Assembly (NCBI RefSeq): GCF_014851395.1
Contig: NW_024043372.1
Coordinates: 20,010,977 to 20,074,976 of the forward strand
Source: Micropterus salmoides
Lineage: Eukaryota; Chordata; Actinopteri; Centrarchiformes; Centrarchidae
DNA: 64,000 nt
Direction of reading: 5' to 3'
Part shown: positions 52,682 through 64,000 of the stretch, in pieces
Position numbering within the stretch: the stretch's first letter is position 1
Layout: each line of letters begins with the position of its first letter
Program-made: the position numbers and the translations under genes
Notes under the pieces: model-generated
Told to the model about the DNA's origin: nothing
What the model saw: only the letters and a program-made list of their open reading frames with translations
Databases searched by the model: none

Positions 52682-55180
52682 GCACAAACTCCCCATGTCA
52701 TGGTGACATTGTATCCCTGGAGCGTCCAGAGCCCGCCCGCCCAGTCTGGCCAGGAATGCAGAGTAGTTATCAGGCAGTGTCCACCAGGGTACATCTACAG
52801 CAAGCAGGTCACTGTCACAGTGAAGAGAAGCACACTGTAAGTCTTTGTCCCAAAAAAAATCACATCCTGACTCAAGATAAATATGTTATAACTTTTTTGC
52901 AGAACAGAATGCACGGCTGCTCCGACAGCGATCTATAGAAAGGGCCTGTCTGCATGATTATCCTGAAATAAATCTCCTAGCAACCTAACATGTAGTTGGC
53001 CTTTGTGCAGCTATAGCAGACAGTGGTAATTTGCAGTGCGTGCATAACAAGAAGTGGTTCTGGATGTTAGCTTCAGGAAGGATCCAAGCTTCTGGAGTCT
53101 TAATCAAAGATGGGGCAGTGGCCGAAAGGCAGTCTTCTCCATTGTTTTTGTTCTCACATGATCTGTCACATCTACCTCTAACCGCGATTACTGTCTGTCT
53201 ACATGCACCTGCTCAAAACACTCTACATTACTGTCAGCTTTCTCCAAACATCTGGCCAGACAGGGCACAAAGAAAAGGGGAACGCTTTCTAAAAGGGAAA
53301 CAGTACTGAAAGCTACTCCTGCATGTCTTTATACTCTTTACCTGTCAATGTGACTCAGTCCAGTCACTGACCAAGTAGCTGTTTAGTTGAATAGAGGCAT
53401 GTCTTCACTGCCGATGCCACCTGCCCATTTGATCACACTGTCTTTTTTCTCATATTAAGTGTTTTTGTCCTTTTATAAGTATTTACTAGTTTTGTTTAAA
53501 GCCTTTTTGGATGGTGGAGGGTGATTCTGGGTGTTATGGACTCTATATACTATATTCTGGCTCAGACTGGGCTTGTGAAGAATGGTTCTGACCCGGAGTG
53601 TCTGCATGCTTCTGTTGGGGAAAACATTGAAACGTATGAATATCAAAAGGACTTTTTTTTGTTTTTGTTTTATGGCTGTTCTGTTATCAGAGGCTCAAAC
53701 TGAGATCCCCCGCAAGTCCCTAAATCACAGGAATCTGACCATCTGCCATGGGCTCTAGGAGGAGTTATTTTGAAGGTGCAATTATGTTGAGAATCCTCTA
53801 AATTCATGGGTAGAAAACGATTATAGTCATATGATGCTCATCCTCCCTCTTCTGTTTCTGGCAAGCATCTCAATATCCGCCTGCTGTCAGTCTCTGGGCC
53901 TCTGGGAGGGATCTCAGTCTGGGCGCTGCGCCTGCTCTGTGCTGTGCACCTCTAGTGGAAGAAGTTTTGGTCTACTGTTTGCATGACCTGGTTAAATATG
54001 TTTACATGAATGATGATCAATTAGTATAAACACACATGATTATTATTACTCTGTTGTATTAAAAAATGATGTAATACTGTAATTTTGAGCTATATAATGT
54101 GAAGTGAGTAACACCAGAAGTAATGTTGTTGACAAAGTACAACACAGCACAGTGGACTTAACATTTGCATTGACTGTCTTGGTCAAGTCTCTACCTGAGT
54201 GACATTTCTCCTGTACTATTTATTTACTCATCTCGAATTTTATTTTTGTTAGTCTGTTTTCTTGCCGTTGCTTATGTAGAACCTCTTAAACTATTTATCC
54301 CTGTGTGATAGCCAGGCACAAGCAGAAACAAAAAAAGGTTACACAGGCGCCAGCCCAGCCACAATGCAAAACATGAAGAAAAAAAAAATAGGGCTGGAAA
54401 CATCACCTGCCTGCCATGGGAGTAGCCTTCAGTGCGCAAGCTCTGCAGTCCTCCTGAGTAGATGAACTACGGTACTAAAGCCATACAGTGAAGTGGGGAT
54501 GTTCTACTGTATAGATTCAGATATGTTGTCTTCTTATAAATATACGACTCAGATGAAGGATGGTGATGCTTTGCAAATATTTTATGTAAAAAAAAAAATA
54601 AAAAATTCTCCCTGCGACAAGTGGCTGAAAACAATTAAATCATACCATTATTAATTTATTATTAGTTAGCTGTAGAGATAGCCAACCAATCCATAAAAAA
54701 AATCATGCCCATATAAAACAATCTGTCATTGATACTTTCAGGTCCATAGTACAGTAAAATACAGCAGTCACTCTGGATTTACATGACATGTAATTATGGA
54801 AAATATGCAAACTGTGTGTGAAGGGCTTCATGTTAACTGTAATGTTGATGACTCTGACAACATGGCTATTATTTGTTTGGTAAATGACCTTATGTTGAAA
54901 CTTACTTGGGATTTGTTTCCACTTGGCTGTGTTTTGTTTTTTTTGAAAAGCGTATTTTACCCATTACAAACACATCTAAATGCATAAAGAAACACGTGTA
55001 TATTATATATATAATATAAGTATATATTGTATATCCTTTTTTGTAAAAGCTGTTTTGAGCTACAAATGTATGGATGCAATGCATCATGGGTTATTGAACA
55101 AGACGTAAAAAATACAATGATTTGTACCCACAAAGATATGATTGCAGGAAATGAAATAAATCTTCCTTGTCTATGCATTG
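52682..55180 (+). other. camk1: camk1 3' UTR
   Basis: No coding sequence follows the TGA at 52679-52681. An AATAAA at 55155-55160, followed by a GT-rich tract, gives a convincing cleavage site and a 3' UTR of about 2.5 kb. The region includes A-rich and T-rich tracts. Confidence 0.7.
55155..55160 (+). terminator. camk1: camk1 polyadenylation signal (AATAAA)
   Basis: Perfect hexamer with a downstream tgtgtgttctgt element about 20 bases later, the standard arrangement for cleavage and polyadenylation. Confidence 0.65.
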
Positions 55181-55929
55181 TGTGTTCTGTCATTATGGAG
55201 TAACTTTAATTTTAGTGTGGTTTGGAAAGAAGTACCATTTATTATTTTCCAAAGATTAAATTAGTTTAAAACCTTTCCATACATAATCAAATGAATGTTC
55301 ACTAGAACTTGATGGTTGTGACGTCGTCTTTTTTCTTTGTTTTGCACTTGCCTGCACATTTCATCACTGAGGAAAATATTCCAACATATCAATTTCCTAT
55401 TGATACATATTTGTTAAACGTAAAACACACAAAGGACACAAAAGTCATTTTAATAGTCAACTTGGAATTACAATAACTCTCTGTGTGGACCTCATTCACA
55501 TTGCCAGACATCATGTCAGTGCCCTCTTGAAAGCTCAGACAAATATACCTGAATAGACCACCACTTAATTGATGATGCTACACTCCACAACATCACAAAA
55601 CCGATCTAACATGGCTGTATAAAACAATGAAATGTGTATGAAAACTGAATACACCAAAAAACAGATTGTAAATTGTGCTATAAAACCTCTGCCACATACT
55701 GACAACATAGAAAAATGTCCATCTTAGTAGTAGTATTATGGAAACAGAAACAAGACATATTACAAAATAGTAACACAAAAACTAACATATTATGGTGTAA
55801 ATTCTGTTTGCATTGTTGGGAAGTGAGAAATTATATATGTAACAGCTACCGTACACGTGCAGCTCTCAGCTGTCACCACTGTCTACATAACAATCCAGCA
55901 GTCTGATTCAGCCATGTAGACTTAATGGT

Positions 55930-56182
55930 GTTATTCAAGTGAAGTCACTAATTTATTTTAATATTGATCACAACAGAAAAAACTGCTACTTTACATTTGC
56001 AGCTCTGGCCAGGTGCTTCACCTTATCTAATTGTTTTGCTGACCATGGATGCTCAGCTGTATAATCTATTTCTTGTACAGGTTTTAACACAAAACCCCTA
56101 ACCCTCCAATAGCTATTTCATATTCTGTGTTGATATCCCCATCAACAGTCCATTGTAGTGACTGTCAACAGAAAACATTCAA
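55930..56182 (-). other. fam107a: fam107a 3' UTR
   Basis: Non-coding sequence past the fam107a stop. A minus-strand AATAAA at 55952-55957 would end the transcript about 230 bp downstream of the stop. Between this and the camk1 poly(A) site (55.18-55.93 kb) I see only non-coding, A+T-rich sequence. Confidence 0.45.
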
Positions 56183-57262
56183 TCACGAATCACAACTGGC
56201 AAGCACTTCTTTTTCTCCTGCATCCAACGCTGCAGTTCTTCTCAGTCTCTCTTTGACTTGGAGGAACTCTGGTCCCTCTCGCTGCTGTCCTGTCTCTCTC
56301 TCCAGCTGTGGAGGAATTAAGACATATTAAAATTTTAGAGCTCATATGTGTAGCCACAGTAATGCAGCACCATTTTCACAAGATACTTTGTGAATAGGTT
56401 TTAAAGATAATTCTCTAAAATGAAAGGCCTGGTTCCATAGTTGTAAATGGTCTTACAAAATTCATTAAGTGCTGTATTTTAGTTTATATAAATAGAACAC
56501 CTAGAAGGCATGAATACACACAGGATGTCTAAAGGATCAATGGTTTTCTTCCGGAGCCCAGACTGGACTGCTGTGTCGGAAACAATGTCTACACTGCCCT
56601 CCAGTGGCTGACTGCAGAACAGCTTAATGCTCCACATTGTACTGTATAATCACCATAGGATAATCATATACCACCATAGTCAATCATGTGTGTGGAAATA
56701 CTGAGCAATTTCATTTGATACAATCATTTTGCTCTCAGAACAGATCATTTACTTTAATGTCAGCCACTACGACAATTTGTTAGTCAATGTGACGAGATTG
56801 TGTGTGAAAAATGTGCAAAAATAGAGCATGTTCTGTGCAAACCATTTCTAGCTTCTGATGTCTTTTCAACAGTTCTTGATGAAGTGGCAACCTGTTCTTC
56901 TTTGCCTCTTCCTGATCCCTGCTCGCTTTCATCCTTTGTTCCCATTTCCTCTTTTCTAAAGCCCTCTGGAGTTCAGTCTTTCCTTCTTGTGACACTATTC
57001 TGACCGAAACACAGAAGGACTTTATGATTTCGGGAAAAACAATAAAACTGGAGTGTGAATGTTCACGACACACTGTGTGTCTGCCCAACCTCTTGTGGGT
57101 CATCCGCAGTTCTTTATGGAGCTCCTGGTGACTCTTGGAGGCCGTTAAAGGATTGAGAGGTTTCTGGGGTCTGATGAGATTACTGCCCTCTTCCTCACTC
57201 TGTAGCGGAGGAGCCTGAAGCTCTGAGTATCGGTCTTCCTGCTCAATTTGGTGTGTCTGCAT
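56183..57262 (-). CDS. fam107a: FAM107 family protein, FAM107A/DRR1-like (3 coding exons, 150 aa)
   Basis: FAM107A (DRR1/TU3A) is a small actin-associated, stress-responsive protein; FAM107B is its paralogue. Coding exons (minus): 57090-57262, 56843-56999, 56183-56305; 453 nt in frame. Diagnostic blocks: NLIRPQKPLNPLTASKSHQE at about residues 28-47, HKELRMTHKR, TELQRALEKRKWEQR, a basic/acidic coiled-coil (EELLKRHQK-like, seen as HQELLKRHQKLEM), and the C-terminal PEFLQVKERLRRTAAL matching the family's PEF.KV...LRR.. end. The start Met is the only in-frame one in the first coding exon, and the length is as expected (human about 131-144 aa). The FAM107A choice rests on the C-terminus after LRR and on the neighbouring fam3 gene; FAM107B is possible. 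The donor after residue M in the second exon (gtttgc) is weak but consistent with frame and homology. Confidence 0.85.
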
Positions 57263-57964
57263 TACTGAGGCTGGAGAGAGAAAAAAACATACCAGCTTAC
57301 AGTATATATTTTCCTACCAAGATTGTTTTCCTGTTCACCCTCTTCTTGTGATGCAGAATTCATCATACTTGCAAGTGACACATTCACCATTTACAGCTGG
57401 TTAGGTTTCAGTATTACAAACACATTATCTGTCCAAAGTTTTCTAATATTAGCCACCAGAAGCTACTGGTCCAAATAAGGTACCAAATGAGGCTGTAGCA
57501 ACAAAAGCACAGAGTGTATATTTAGTTGCTTTCAGATTCATCTTTTCATTTCCGAAAGGAAGTTTTCAAAGTTACATTGTCTCGTTTATGTCCCTCAATT
57601 ATGTTTTTATTGATTTATTATTACTCATCACTATCTTTACATTGTTGTATATATATATATAAAAAAATGACTTAGTTAAAAACACATTTTACAGACTTCA
57701 GTGTTGAATGTCAGGCAAATTGTTTATTGACAGCCACATAACAGTTCACTGACTTAACAAATGACAGTCAAATCAATAAAAATGCTTCTGCAGCAAACAC
57801 TACAGTCACCACCTGTGCTTCATAGCGCAGATTCACAGGTGGCACAGACAGTTTCCTCCCTCAGTCATACAAACAGACCCTTACCCTGCCTCATTTATGA
57901 CAATGATAATAAAAGCTTTTCAAACATGTAAATAGAAGTTTATTTTATTGGCAATCATAAATTT

Positions 57965-58098
57965 TATGTTTGGTTGCTAAATATTTTTAGATTTTGTTGT
58001 TGTTGTTGTTTGTATTACTTTGAATGTATGCTTATTTTAAATTGTTTGTTGTTGTTTTTTAACATGTTTGAAATAAATATATCAATCAATCAATCAAA
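57965..58098 (+). mobile_element. 3' end of a LINE with (ATCA)n tail
   Basis: The sequence runs through repeated ttg units and 'aacatgtttgaaataaatat' and ends in three to four ATCA repeats, the form of several fish LINE 3' termini. Only the tail is present. Confidence 0.55.
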
Positions 58099-58300
58099 GC
58101 AGTGGAAGAAGTACTCAGCAATGTGTATTAATACTCTGTTACAGCTAAAAGTCATGCATTCAAATGTATTAATAAAAAGTATTAGCATCAATATATACTC
58201 CTATACTTAATAATAATACTCAACAAAGCCCCGGAATTATAGTGGAGTAGAATAAACTTGCAGAAAATGAAAATACTCAAGTAGTAGTACCACAGTGGCT
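58098..58300. repeat. Interspersed repeat related to 60205-60897
   Basis: Contains 'gcagtggaagaagtactcag', 'taatactctgttacag' and 'actcaagtagtagtacc', a motif set shared with the repeat at 60205-60897 and with a common teleost MITE-like repeat. Ends not resolved. Confidence 0.4.
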
Positions 58301-59268
58301 CAGGGGTCAGTACTGCTCTGCCTCAAAAGCAAGGTTCCAAGGACCCGATTTTATAGATTTTATAGTCAAAATAACAATTTGGAAATCTATATCTTCCAGC
58401 AATTGTCCTTCCATCAGCTCTGCAATAACATTATGCGTGTAGTAGCCTACTGCTTGTTGTTGCTTGTCGAACATGAACTGAAAATGGTAGAGGTGGGAAG
58501 ACAAGTACTTACAAGATGGCATAAAAATCAACAATATCACATTGGATATTCATAGGTTTCTCACCAGACTGGACCGAGTGTGTCGCACTTCTACTTGGAA
58601 AATGTTGGAGATCTCTCTGTCGGCGGGAAAAAAGGAGATGATATGTAAAACAGAATATAACATATCTCACAGTTACTACCAACTTACCCATAAGCTATAG
58701 TGTGTGTAGCATTAAAAACAGGGAAGGATGAATATAGTGTGACACATGATAGCACTCCAAATAGATAGAAATCTCCCAGTCAGGTCAGCAATGCAGTTTC
58801 ATGCAAATGGCAGGGAGAGTTGTGAGCAACACAAAGCCGCATTATGATGCTGACAGACAAATGAAGTGTCAGCTCCAGTTCCACATGTCCAGTGAAGCGA
58901 GGGCCCTTACTGGTGAGGTGGAGGGCTGCCACCTCATTAATGTCAGGATCAAACAAAACTCAGTTTGAGTCCCACTGAGTTACTCATTTGCTGGAGAATT
59001 AATAGTCGAGACAAGAATTATTCCCCTGCGGGCTTCAGACTGGGCTGCTGTCTGTGAAAGTGATTATTTCTGTATTTGCTGTTTGATGAAATATTTGTTT
59101 AATGTTGTTTAGATGTTTTAAAAATTAAAAAGCGTAGCAGATATACTTTTTGTTCTGCGCATTATCTACTATAGATACATTTACGTTATCGATCCATGTT
59201 CATGTTACATGATGGTTGTTGTAGCCTTGGCATTAGATAGATGCAATTCAGCTGCACCATGTCTGGCC

Positions 59269-59274
<6 letters not shown>

Positions 59275-59307
<33 letters not shown>
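59275..59307. repeat. (CA)n microsatellite
   Basis: About 16 uninterrupted CA units in intergenic or fam107a upstream DNA. Confidence 0.95.
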
Positions 59308-59311
<4 letters not shown>

Positions 59312-59939
59312 ATATATAGTAGCACTGCTAAATGTGTTCAAATAAAGTAAAGTTTAAACAAGATGACAGTAAATTGGAGGGAAGGAGGGGAAAGTGCAAC
59401 CTAAATGAGGCATTTTAATGACAACTCTGCTTCTGGCTGCTGTTTGGTCGATGAGGGGAGAGTCACGCTGTTTGGCTAAATCTCCGACAGTGGATACTGT
59501 GTGGAGAAGAATTAATAGGACATGACGGGATAAACACTCTCCAAGGCCCACTCTCCGGCGTTGGCAAGATTTTTTTTTTTCATTGGATAAAGACCAGTGT
59601 TTGGTACAAGCACTCACTCTCTTTGGGAAATAAAAGATAGAGACAACAGTAGCAGACAAACCTACCAGAATGAAGTTCTGCAAAATAAAAGCTTTAACAT
59701 GATACTCAAATTAATACTGTTGAAATCACTCATTAAGACAATAATATACTGTAACACTGGGTTTCTCATCATCTTTTAGTCTCTAAATCTTCTCAAACAC
59801 ACAATGCATGCCAGTCAACTACTGCTGCCACATGGATGCTTCTGCTGGATTATCTTAATGTGACTTGAGTAATCATACATGTGTTATGTCTCACAGGGAA
59901 GGACAAAAAGCAAATGAAGAATAAAAATCAACAAACTTA

Positions 59940-60020
59940 CTTTCTTTCCATGGGTGACTCCCATGTCCTCACTGTTAGTCCAGTTGTAGTTTCTGCTGAG
60001 ACACCTCCTGGGCTCAGAGT
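59940..60020 (-). other. fam107a: Candidate alternative first exon of fam107a
   Basis: On the minus strand a stretch with the strong donor ATGGAAA followed by gtaagttt ends at about 59942. It has no matching coding frame of its own and lies upstream of fam107a on the same strand, so it may be an alternative leader exon (FAM107A uses multiple promoters in mammals). Weak, position-based call. Confidence 0.3.
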
Positions 60021-60204
60021 GGACAGAGTGTCAGTAATAATTAGAGGTTAGTCTCTTGCTCTGCCCCAGCAGCCCAGAATGCCAGAGAAAGAGGTAGCTG
60101 CCCTGCGTTTGGACCAATGCTGATGCTCCCAGGGAAGCGGCAACCAAGTGGAAGACAAACCCTGGAGAACAAGCCAAAAGTGCTGGAAGAACATTGAGTG
60201 TACA

Positions 60205-60897
60205 GCAGGGGTGGAAGTACTGCTCTTAAGTACTTGAGCATCTATTTTATGTTGATCTATATTTTAACTCCACCACATTTATCTGATAGCTGCAGTTAAT
60301 AGATGCTTCTCAGATTAAGATTTTTCATAATAAAAACCACATGATAAACTTAATAATGACACCGCATTGTAAAAAATGAAACTATTGCTCCCAGACAACA
60401 AAAAAGCAGCATCTGGTTGGGGTTCCTAGTCATGTTTCAGATCTCTATGAGTTCTAGTTCCCATCTTAACTATAAACTCATATGATGCTCAGAAACCAGA
60501 TAAGTCAAATTATAAATTTTGTACAAAAAAAGCAAAGCTTTGTTGAAAAGTCCAAAAAGTAATCCAAATTTGTGTATTGGAACTTACATTTTTCTTTTCT
60601 CCTCTCCCATTAATCATCTCACGACCCGTCACATTTATCTTGTGACCCTTGGGAGGCGGCCCCAAGGTGGGAGCCAGTAGACTTTAACTATCTAACTGTG
60701 CATACAGTAGTTAAAAGTAGCTCCACCTCAAGCAGCTATAAAATGCTGATTACACATGATTACACTGACACTTTTACTTACTGTAAGTAGAACACATATT
60801 TTCTTATGTATTTTGAATGCAGTAATTTTACTTGTAGGAGAGAACACTTTACACTGTAGTATTGGTAGTTTTACTTATGGAAAGTACACCACTGGTG
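60205..60897. repeat. MITE-like interspersed repeat between fam107a and fam3
   Basis: Begins 'caggggtggaagtactg', ends 'aaagtacaccactggtg', with 'aactccaccacatttatctgatagctgcagtt' and 'agtaattttacttgtagga' inside: all blocks of a very common fish repeat. A separate block at about 60590-60680 ('cttgtgacccttgggaggcggcccc') resembles part of another repeat. No coding capacity. Confidence 0.45.
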
Positions 60898-61149
60898 AAC
60901 AGGATGAAATGGAAAAGTATGCAACACATATTAATAGGAATAATAAGAAGTAATGTGAGAAGGAAAGGAAGTGCTGCCAAAAGTAAAGAAAAAGTGAGAA
61001 ATATGAGATTTTAAAAAAAGGGCACTGCAGATTACAAAAACCGGAGCACCTGGTTTTCATTGACAGTTAAATGATAAATGATCTTTCACCTCCAGGAATA
61101 AGAACCAATATTGCTCATTTATCCTAGAGGGACAAAACTGCTGAAACAG

Positions 61150-61534
61150 TACACTAGTCAAGTGGAGACATTTTTATTTCTATATCCCAGAATCACATAT
61201 GACAAACTTCCCTCTGACGGCTTTACAGTCTGTACAAAATGGTACACCTTCTGTCCTAAACTCAAGGAAAACTCCAGGCAGAGCAACAGCGGAGGGACCA
61301 CACTTTCAGCATGAACAGACATGCAGTAGATGTTGAGAGTGGACAGAAGCAGCAGAAATAAAACTGCACACAATGCAATACATAAAACATAGCTTAAGCG
61401 AATAGTGGGTCCAACAGGTTACATCTTGAATTTCAGAAAGAGTGTAAAACTATTTGGTATGGCATCATTTTAGAGGGAATTCTTGAAAGGCCATGAAAAA
61501 AGGAAGATATTCTCCTTTTCATCACAAAGGTCCT
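61150..61534 (-). other. fam3 3' UTR
   Basis: Non-coding sequence downstream of the fam3 stop, with a minus-strand AATAAA-like hexamer at about 61173-61178 that could end the transcript. Nothing else is recognisable. Confidence 0.4.
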
Positions 61535-63301
61535 TTAAGGTTCATGTCCGTCAGTTATGGTCCTTTGGAAGCAGCCGTCCACCTCCACCATATCCGGCCA
61601 GTTTTCATAAACGTTGGTTTTCTCTTCATTAACAGCTTGCTGACAGGTGAACAAGGAACACAGACATTTGTTTTGCCATCAATTATCATGCTTTTTTTTC
61701 TCTCTCTTTTTTTTTTTTAAACTTTTGGCGTATTTTAAAATAGACGGTCTTTTCTGACACAATTAGAACAAAGGAAAGAGGATGAACAGGCTCACTAACC
61801 TTCTCAAAGAGGGTTTTATTTTCTGCCCCTGCTCTTCCAGCAAACACCCAGCTGTCTCTGTGTTTTACAGATGTGATCAAAGTGCTTCCCATTCCAACAA
61901 ATACATCCCTCATTTCTTTTGTCATCCTGCCACAGAGTAGAAGAAAAGGGTCACATCGTGTGATAAGAAATCGTTTTTAGCTGTTAAATCGTTGGGATTT
62001 GGACATACTTTGTTGTCACATCATCAAACGAGGCCACCAAAACAATCATTCCAGGTTTTATCGCGTTCAGGTACGCCAATATGTCGTGTGGGTCTTTTGT
62101 GTGGAGAAATTCAAAAGAAAAACATCATCATTTTAAAAACAAACTTTGAAATTGAAAACAGGATTGAAGAGATTATTTTTTAAAAAGTCCTCTTACTTCC
62201 AGATATCATATTAAGATAGCCACATTTTTCCACAACTCCTTTTTCACCTGAGGTGGACAAAAACATAATTAACAACTGACCAAATAAAACAAACAAAAAA
62301 CAACTCAGCTCAAGGTAGCTGTTCTGGAGCTTTTAACCATATCACATGCTCTTCATATAGATGGCCCAAATGTTGTTACAATGTTCTTTTTCATGAGTAC
62401 TTTAATCTACATTAGCTTTTTACATTAATAAAGAACCCACGAAGATCATGGAATATGACCGAAAGCTCCAGAACAGCTATGGACCTTTAGGCGAGATTGT
62501 TTTTATCAACTGCTGTTTCAAAGTTAAAAAATGAACTTTGAAGCCCAAATTGTTTGCTGTGTTTCATAGTCAAATCATACAGTCTATAGTACAGCAGTAC
62601 TTTTAATATCTTTTTTAGTTTTTATCGGGGAGACTAGAGAATTATTTACTCACCATTTACCACCACAATGTTCAGTCCTGGTCCCACATTATTCAACACA
62701 TGACTCATGATGCTGTTGAGATACCAGTAAGGTTGAGTTTCACTGCAGGGACACTATTTTCCTCTTGAGTTAATTTAGGCGCTACCATATTAAAAACATA
62801 CATTTTACCATCAAAACAGATCTTTGGTCCGATAACATTAGCTGCTCCGCTCCTGATGTAAAAAGCGAAATGGTCGGGTGGACAGGCTCTAGAGAGGTTG
62901 CACTTAGGTGTAGCTGAAAAGGCAGGTGGAAAAGTGCTTCTGATGTGGCAGGAAGATAGTCATGCATTCAGTTACTGTGGAAGTTGTGATGTTGGAAATA
63001 TCATTGAATGTACCTGTTTTGAATGTAGGTTTGATTTGATCTTCGTAATTAAGCCCTAAAATAAAATAATGGAGACAAAAGTATTAAGATGTGGCAAATA
63101 AAAGTGAATGAAAGCAGGTAGTCTAGGATTTAAGATGTAATAAGTAGAAATGAGCTCACTCAGAATACTTCTTGCTTTCCGCACATCAAATGAGTTAATG
63201 GAGATTCCCCATGTTATTAGGAGGACAGCAGTTACAGCAGCAAGGCGCAGAACAGCTGTCAACCACAATGAGTAGACAGATGAAGATTTGCAGACATACA
63301 A
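61535..63301 (-). CDS. FAM3-family secreted cytokine-like/metabolic regulator, FAM3D-like (8 exons, 240 aa)
   Basis: FAM3 proteins are secreted globular proteins with a GG/ILEI fold. Exons (minus): 63160-63301, 63014-63055, 62802-62913, 62654-62712, 62197-62247, 62009-62093, 61800-61926, 61535-61639; 723 nt in frame (human members 224-235 aa). An N-terminal hydrophobic segment (VLRLAAVTAVLLITWGI, about residues 17-33) is the signal/anchor. Family blocks follow: KCNLSRACPPDHFAFYIRSG, AANVIGPKICFDGK, NNVGPGLNIVVVNG, PGMIVLVASFDD, RDSWVFAG and the terminal YENWPDMVEVDGC. Similarity is closest to FAM3D/FAM3C, and the fam107a neighbour favours FAM3D. The first exon is less certain: the ATG at 63299-63301 keeps the frame, but a CAG at about 63260, just before the segment AVLRLAAV, could instead be an acceptor for a short upstream start exon as in human genes. 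Confidence 0.85.
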
Positions 63302-64000
63302 CCAAAACTACCTGTTTTTTAAAAAAAATCTCACCTTGATATCTCATATCTACAATAAATCAGAGAGCTGTCTGATCCTAAAAGGTAGAGCTGAGACCCT
63401 TGAAAGGCGCTTCCAGTATTTCCTGTCAAGAAGAAATACTGTAGATAGAGCAGAGCTTTGGTGTCATCTCATCTGTGGAAATGCTTCCTGATAATTCCTA
63501 CAACCATGCCTTGTGGGAGAGGCGTTTGGAAATGCAAAGAAAAGTGTCAGCTCCTGCTCCTCCTTGTGCTACATAAAACCAGGATGTGGTATTATATATA
63601 CACACACACAAACACACCCTGCCTAAACTAGAGAAGATCAAGTTACGTTCTTATTTATTTATTTTTTTTACACTGTCAAATATGGGAAGGTGTCCAACAG
63701 TAACTGATAGTGTTTGTAGTGAACAATGGTGTGCAAACAAGCATTTGAAACCTTGAGAGGGAATGACAGAGGAGAAGAGAAAAAAAGGCCTTAAGCGTCA
63801 TATTTCAAATTGCCTCAGTAAGAAAAAAAAATGTTTAAAGAATCACTGTCTGTTTATCCGTTTTCTATATGTATGTAAATTCTAGTAAATCCCATATGAT
63901 GTGTGGAGTTATCTGCATAAAACTGCTGATACACCAAATAAAATGCTTCAGACTACAGCATAAAAAAGTAGTATGATTTCACTCAAAGCCTCCCTAAAAG
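63302..64000 (-). other. Upstream region of fam3 with a TATA-like box
   Basis: On the minus strand TATATAAT at 63591-63598 could direct initiation near 63560, with a leader exon between there and about 63470. An acceptor-like CAG at 63310-63312 would join such a leader to the first coding exon. Beyond 63600 there is only A+T-rich sequence and no recognisable gene. Confidence 0.4.

Larger units (their letters stand above)
57263..58700 (-). other. fam107a: fam107a 5' UTR exons and intron
   Basis: The coding exon probably begins near 57275, after a strong pyrimidine tract and CAG. A well-defined internal non-coding exon lies at 58565-58616 (acceptor cccgccgacag, donor gtgaga), and a further donor (TGG followed by gtaagtt) ends an upstream exon at 58688. 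The intron also holds a LINE 3' tail at 57965-58098. Transcript evidence would be needed to confirm the leader. Confidence 0.5.

Noticed and set aside
59354..59683. 109-codon minus-strand open frame between fam107a and fam3
   Set aside because: No recognisable domain and no flanking splice sites joining it to either gene.

Overview
The window is vertebrate nuclear DNA and almost certainly from a ray-finned (teleost) fish. The exons are short with canonical GT-AG boundaries, the proteins are vertebrate-specific families, and the intervening DNA carries typical fish repeats: L2/Maui-like and jockey/CR1-like LINEs, a tRNA-derived SINE, a Ty3/gypsy relic, hAT-type MITEs and dense (CA)n, (TATC)n and (TA)n microsatellites. 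I see no prokaryotic or organellar sequence, no CRISPR array and no rRNA or tRNA gene. The species cannot be named from the sequence alone.

Five protein-coding genes can be assembled exon by exon. In every case the exon lengths sum to a multiple of three and the frame stays open across all junctions. (1) stau1, minus strand, 7016 to 2756, 13 coding exons, 667 aa: Staufen-type double-stranded RNA binding protein. (2) pbrm1, minus strand, 21622 to 9543, 29 coding exons, 1638 aa: polybromo/BAF180, with six bromodomains, two BAH domains and an HMG box. (3) camk1, plus strand, 25129 to 52681, 11 coding exons plus at least one non-coding exon, 396 aa: calcium/calmodulin-dependent kinase I. (4) fam107a-like, minus strand, 57262 to 56183, 3 coding exons, 150 aa. 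(5) fam3-family secreted protein (fam3d-like), minus strand, 63301 to 61535, 8 exons, 240 aa, with some doubt about its first exon.

Layout: 1-2755 is stau1 3' UTR/downstream DNA with a LINE relic. Next come stau1 and pbrm1, head to tail on the minus strand and separated by only a few hundred bases. A roughly 1.7 kb divergent promoter interval (22.1-23.8 kb) separates pbrm1 from camk1. The 20.5 kb second intron of camk1 (25215-45734) is the main repeat reservoir: a decayed minus-strand LINE, a hAT MITE with target-site duplication, an L2 copy, a SINE, unclassified repeats, a LINE 3' tail, a gypsy relic with an internal deletion, and an inverted-repeat element next to that relic. camk1 and fam107a converge at 55.2-55.9 kb; fam107a and fam3 follow each other on the minus strand.

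The genes do not form a pathway operon. pbrm1, camk1, fam107a and fam3d all have human homologues on chromosome 3p (remembered knowledge), so the window looks like a conserved ancestral linkage block, with stau1 (20q in human) as the odd neighbour. The observations most worth checking are regulatory or evolutionary: a perfect palindromic CRE at the camk1 promoter, a (GT)n tract directly before the camk1 exon 3 acceptor with complementary (CA)n upstream, a SINE abutting a camk1 splice acceptor, a GC-AG intron in pbrm1, a NAGNAG acceptor in stau1, and several internally deleted or nested transposable elements. I found no convincing previously undescribed multi-gene system.
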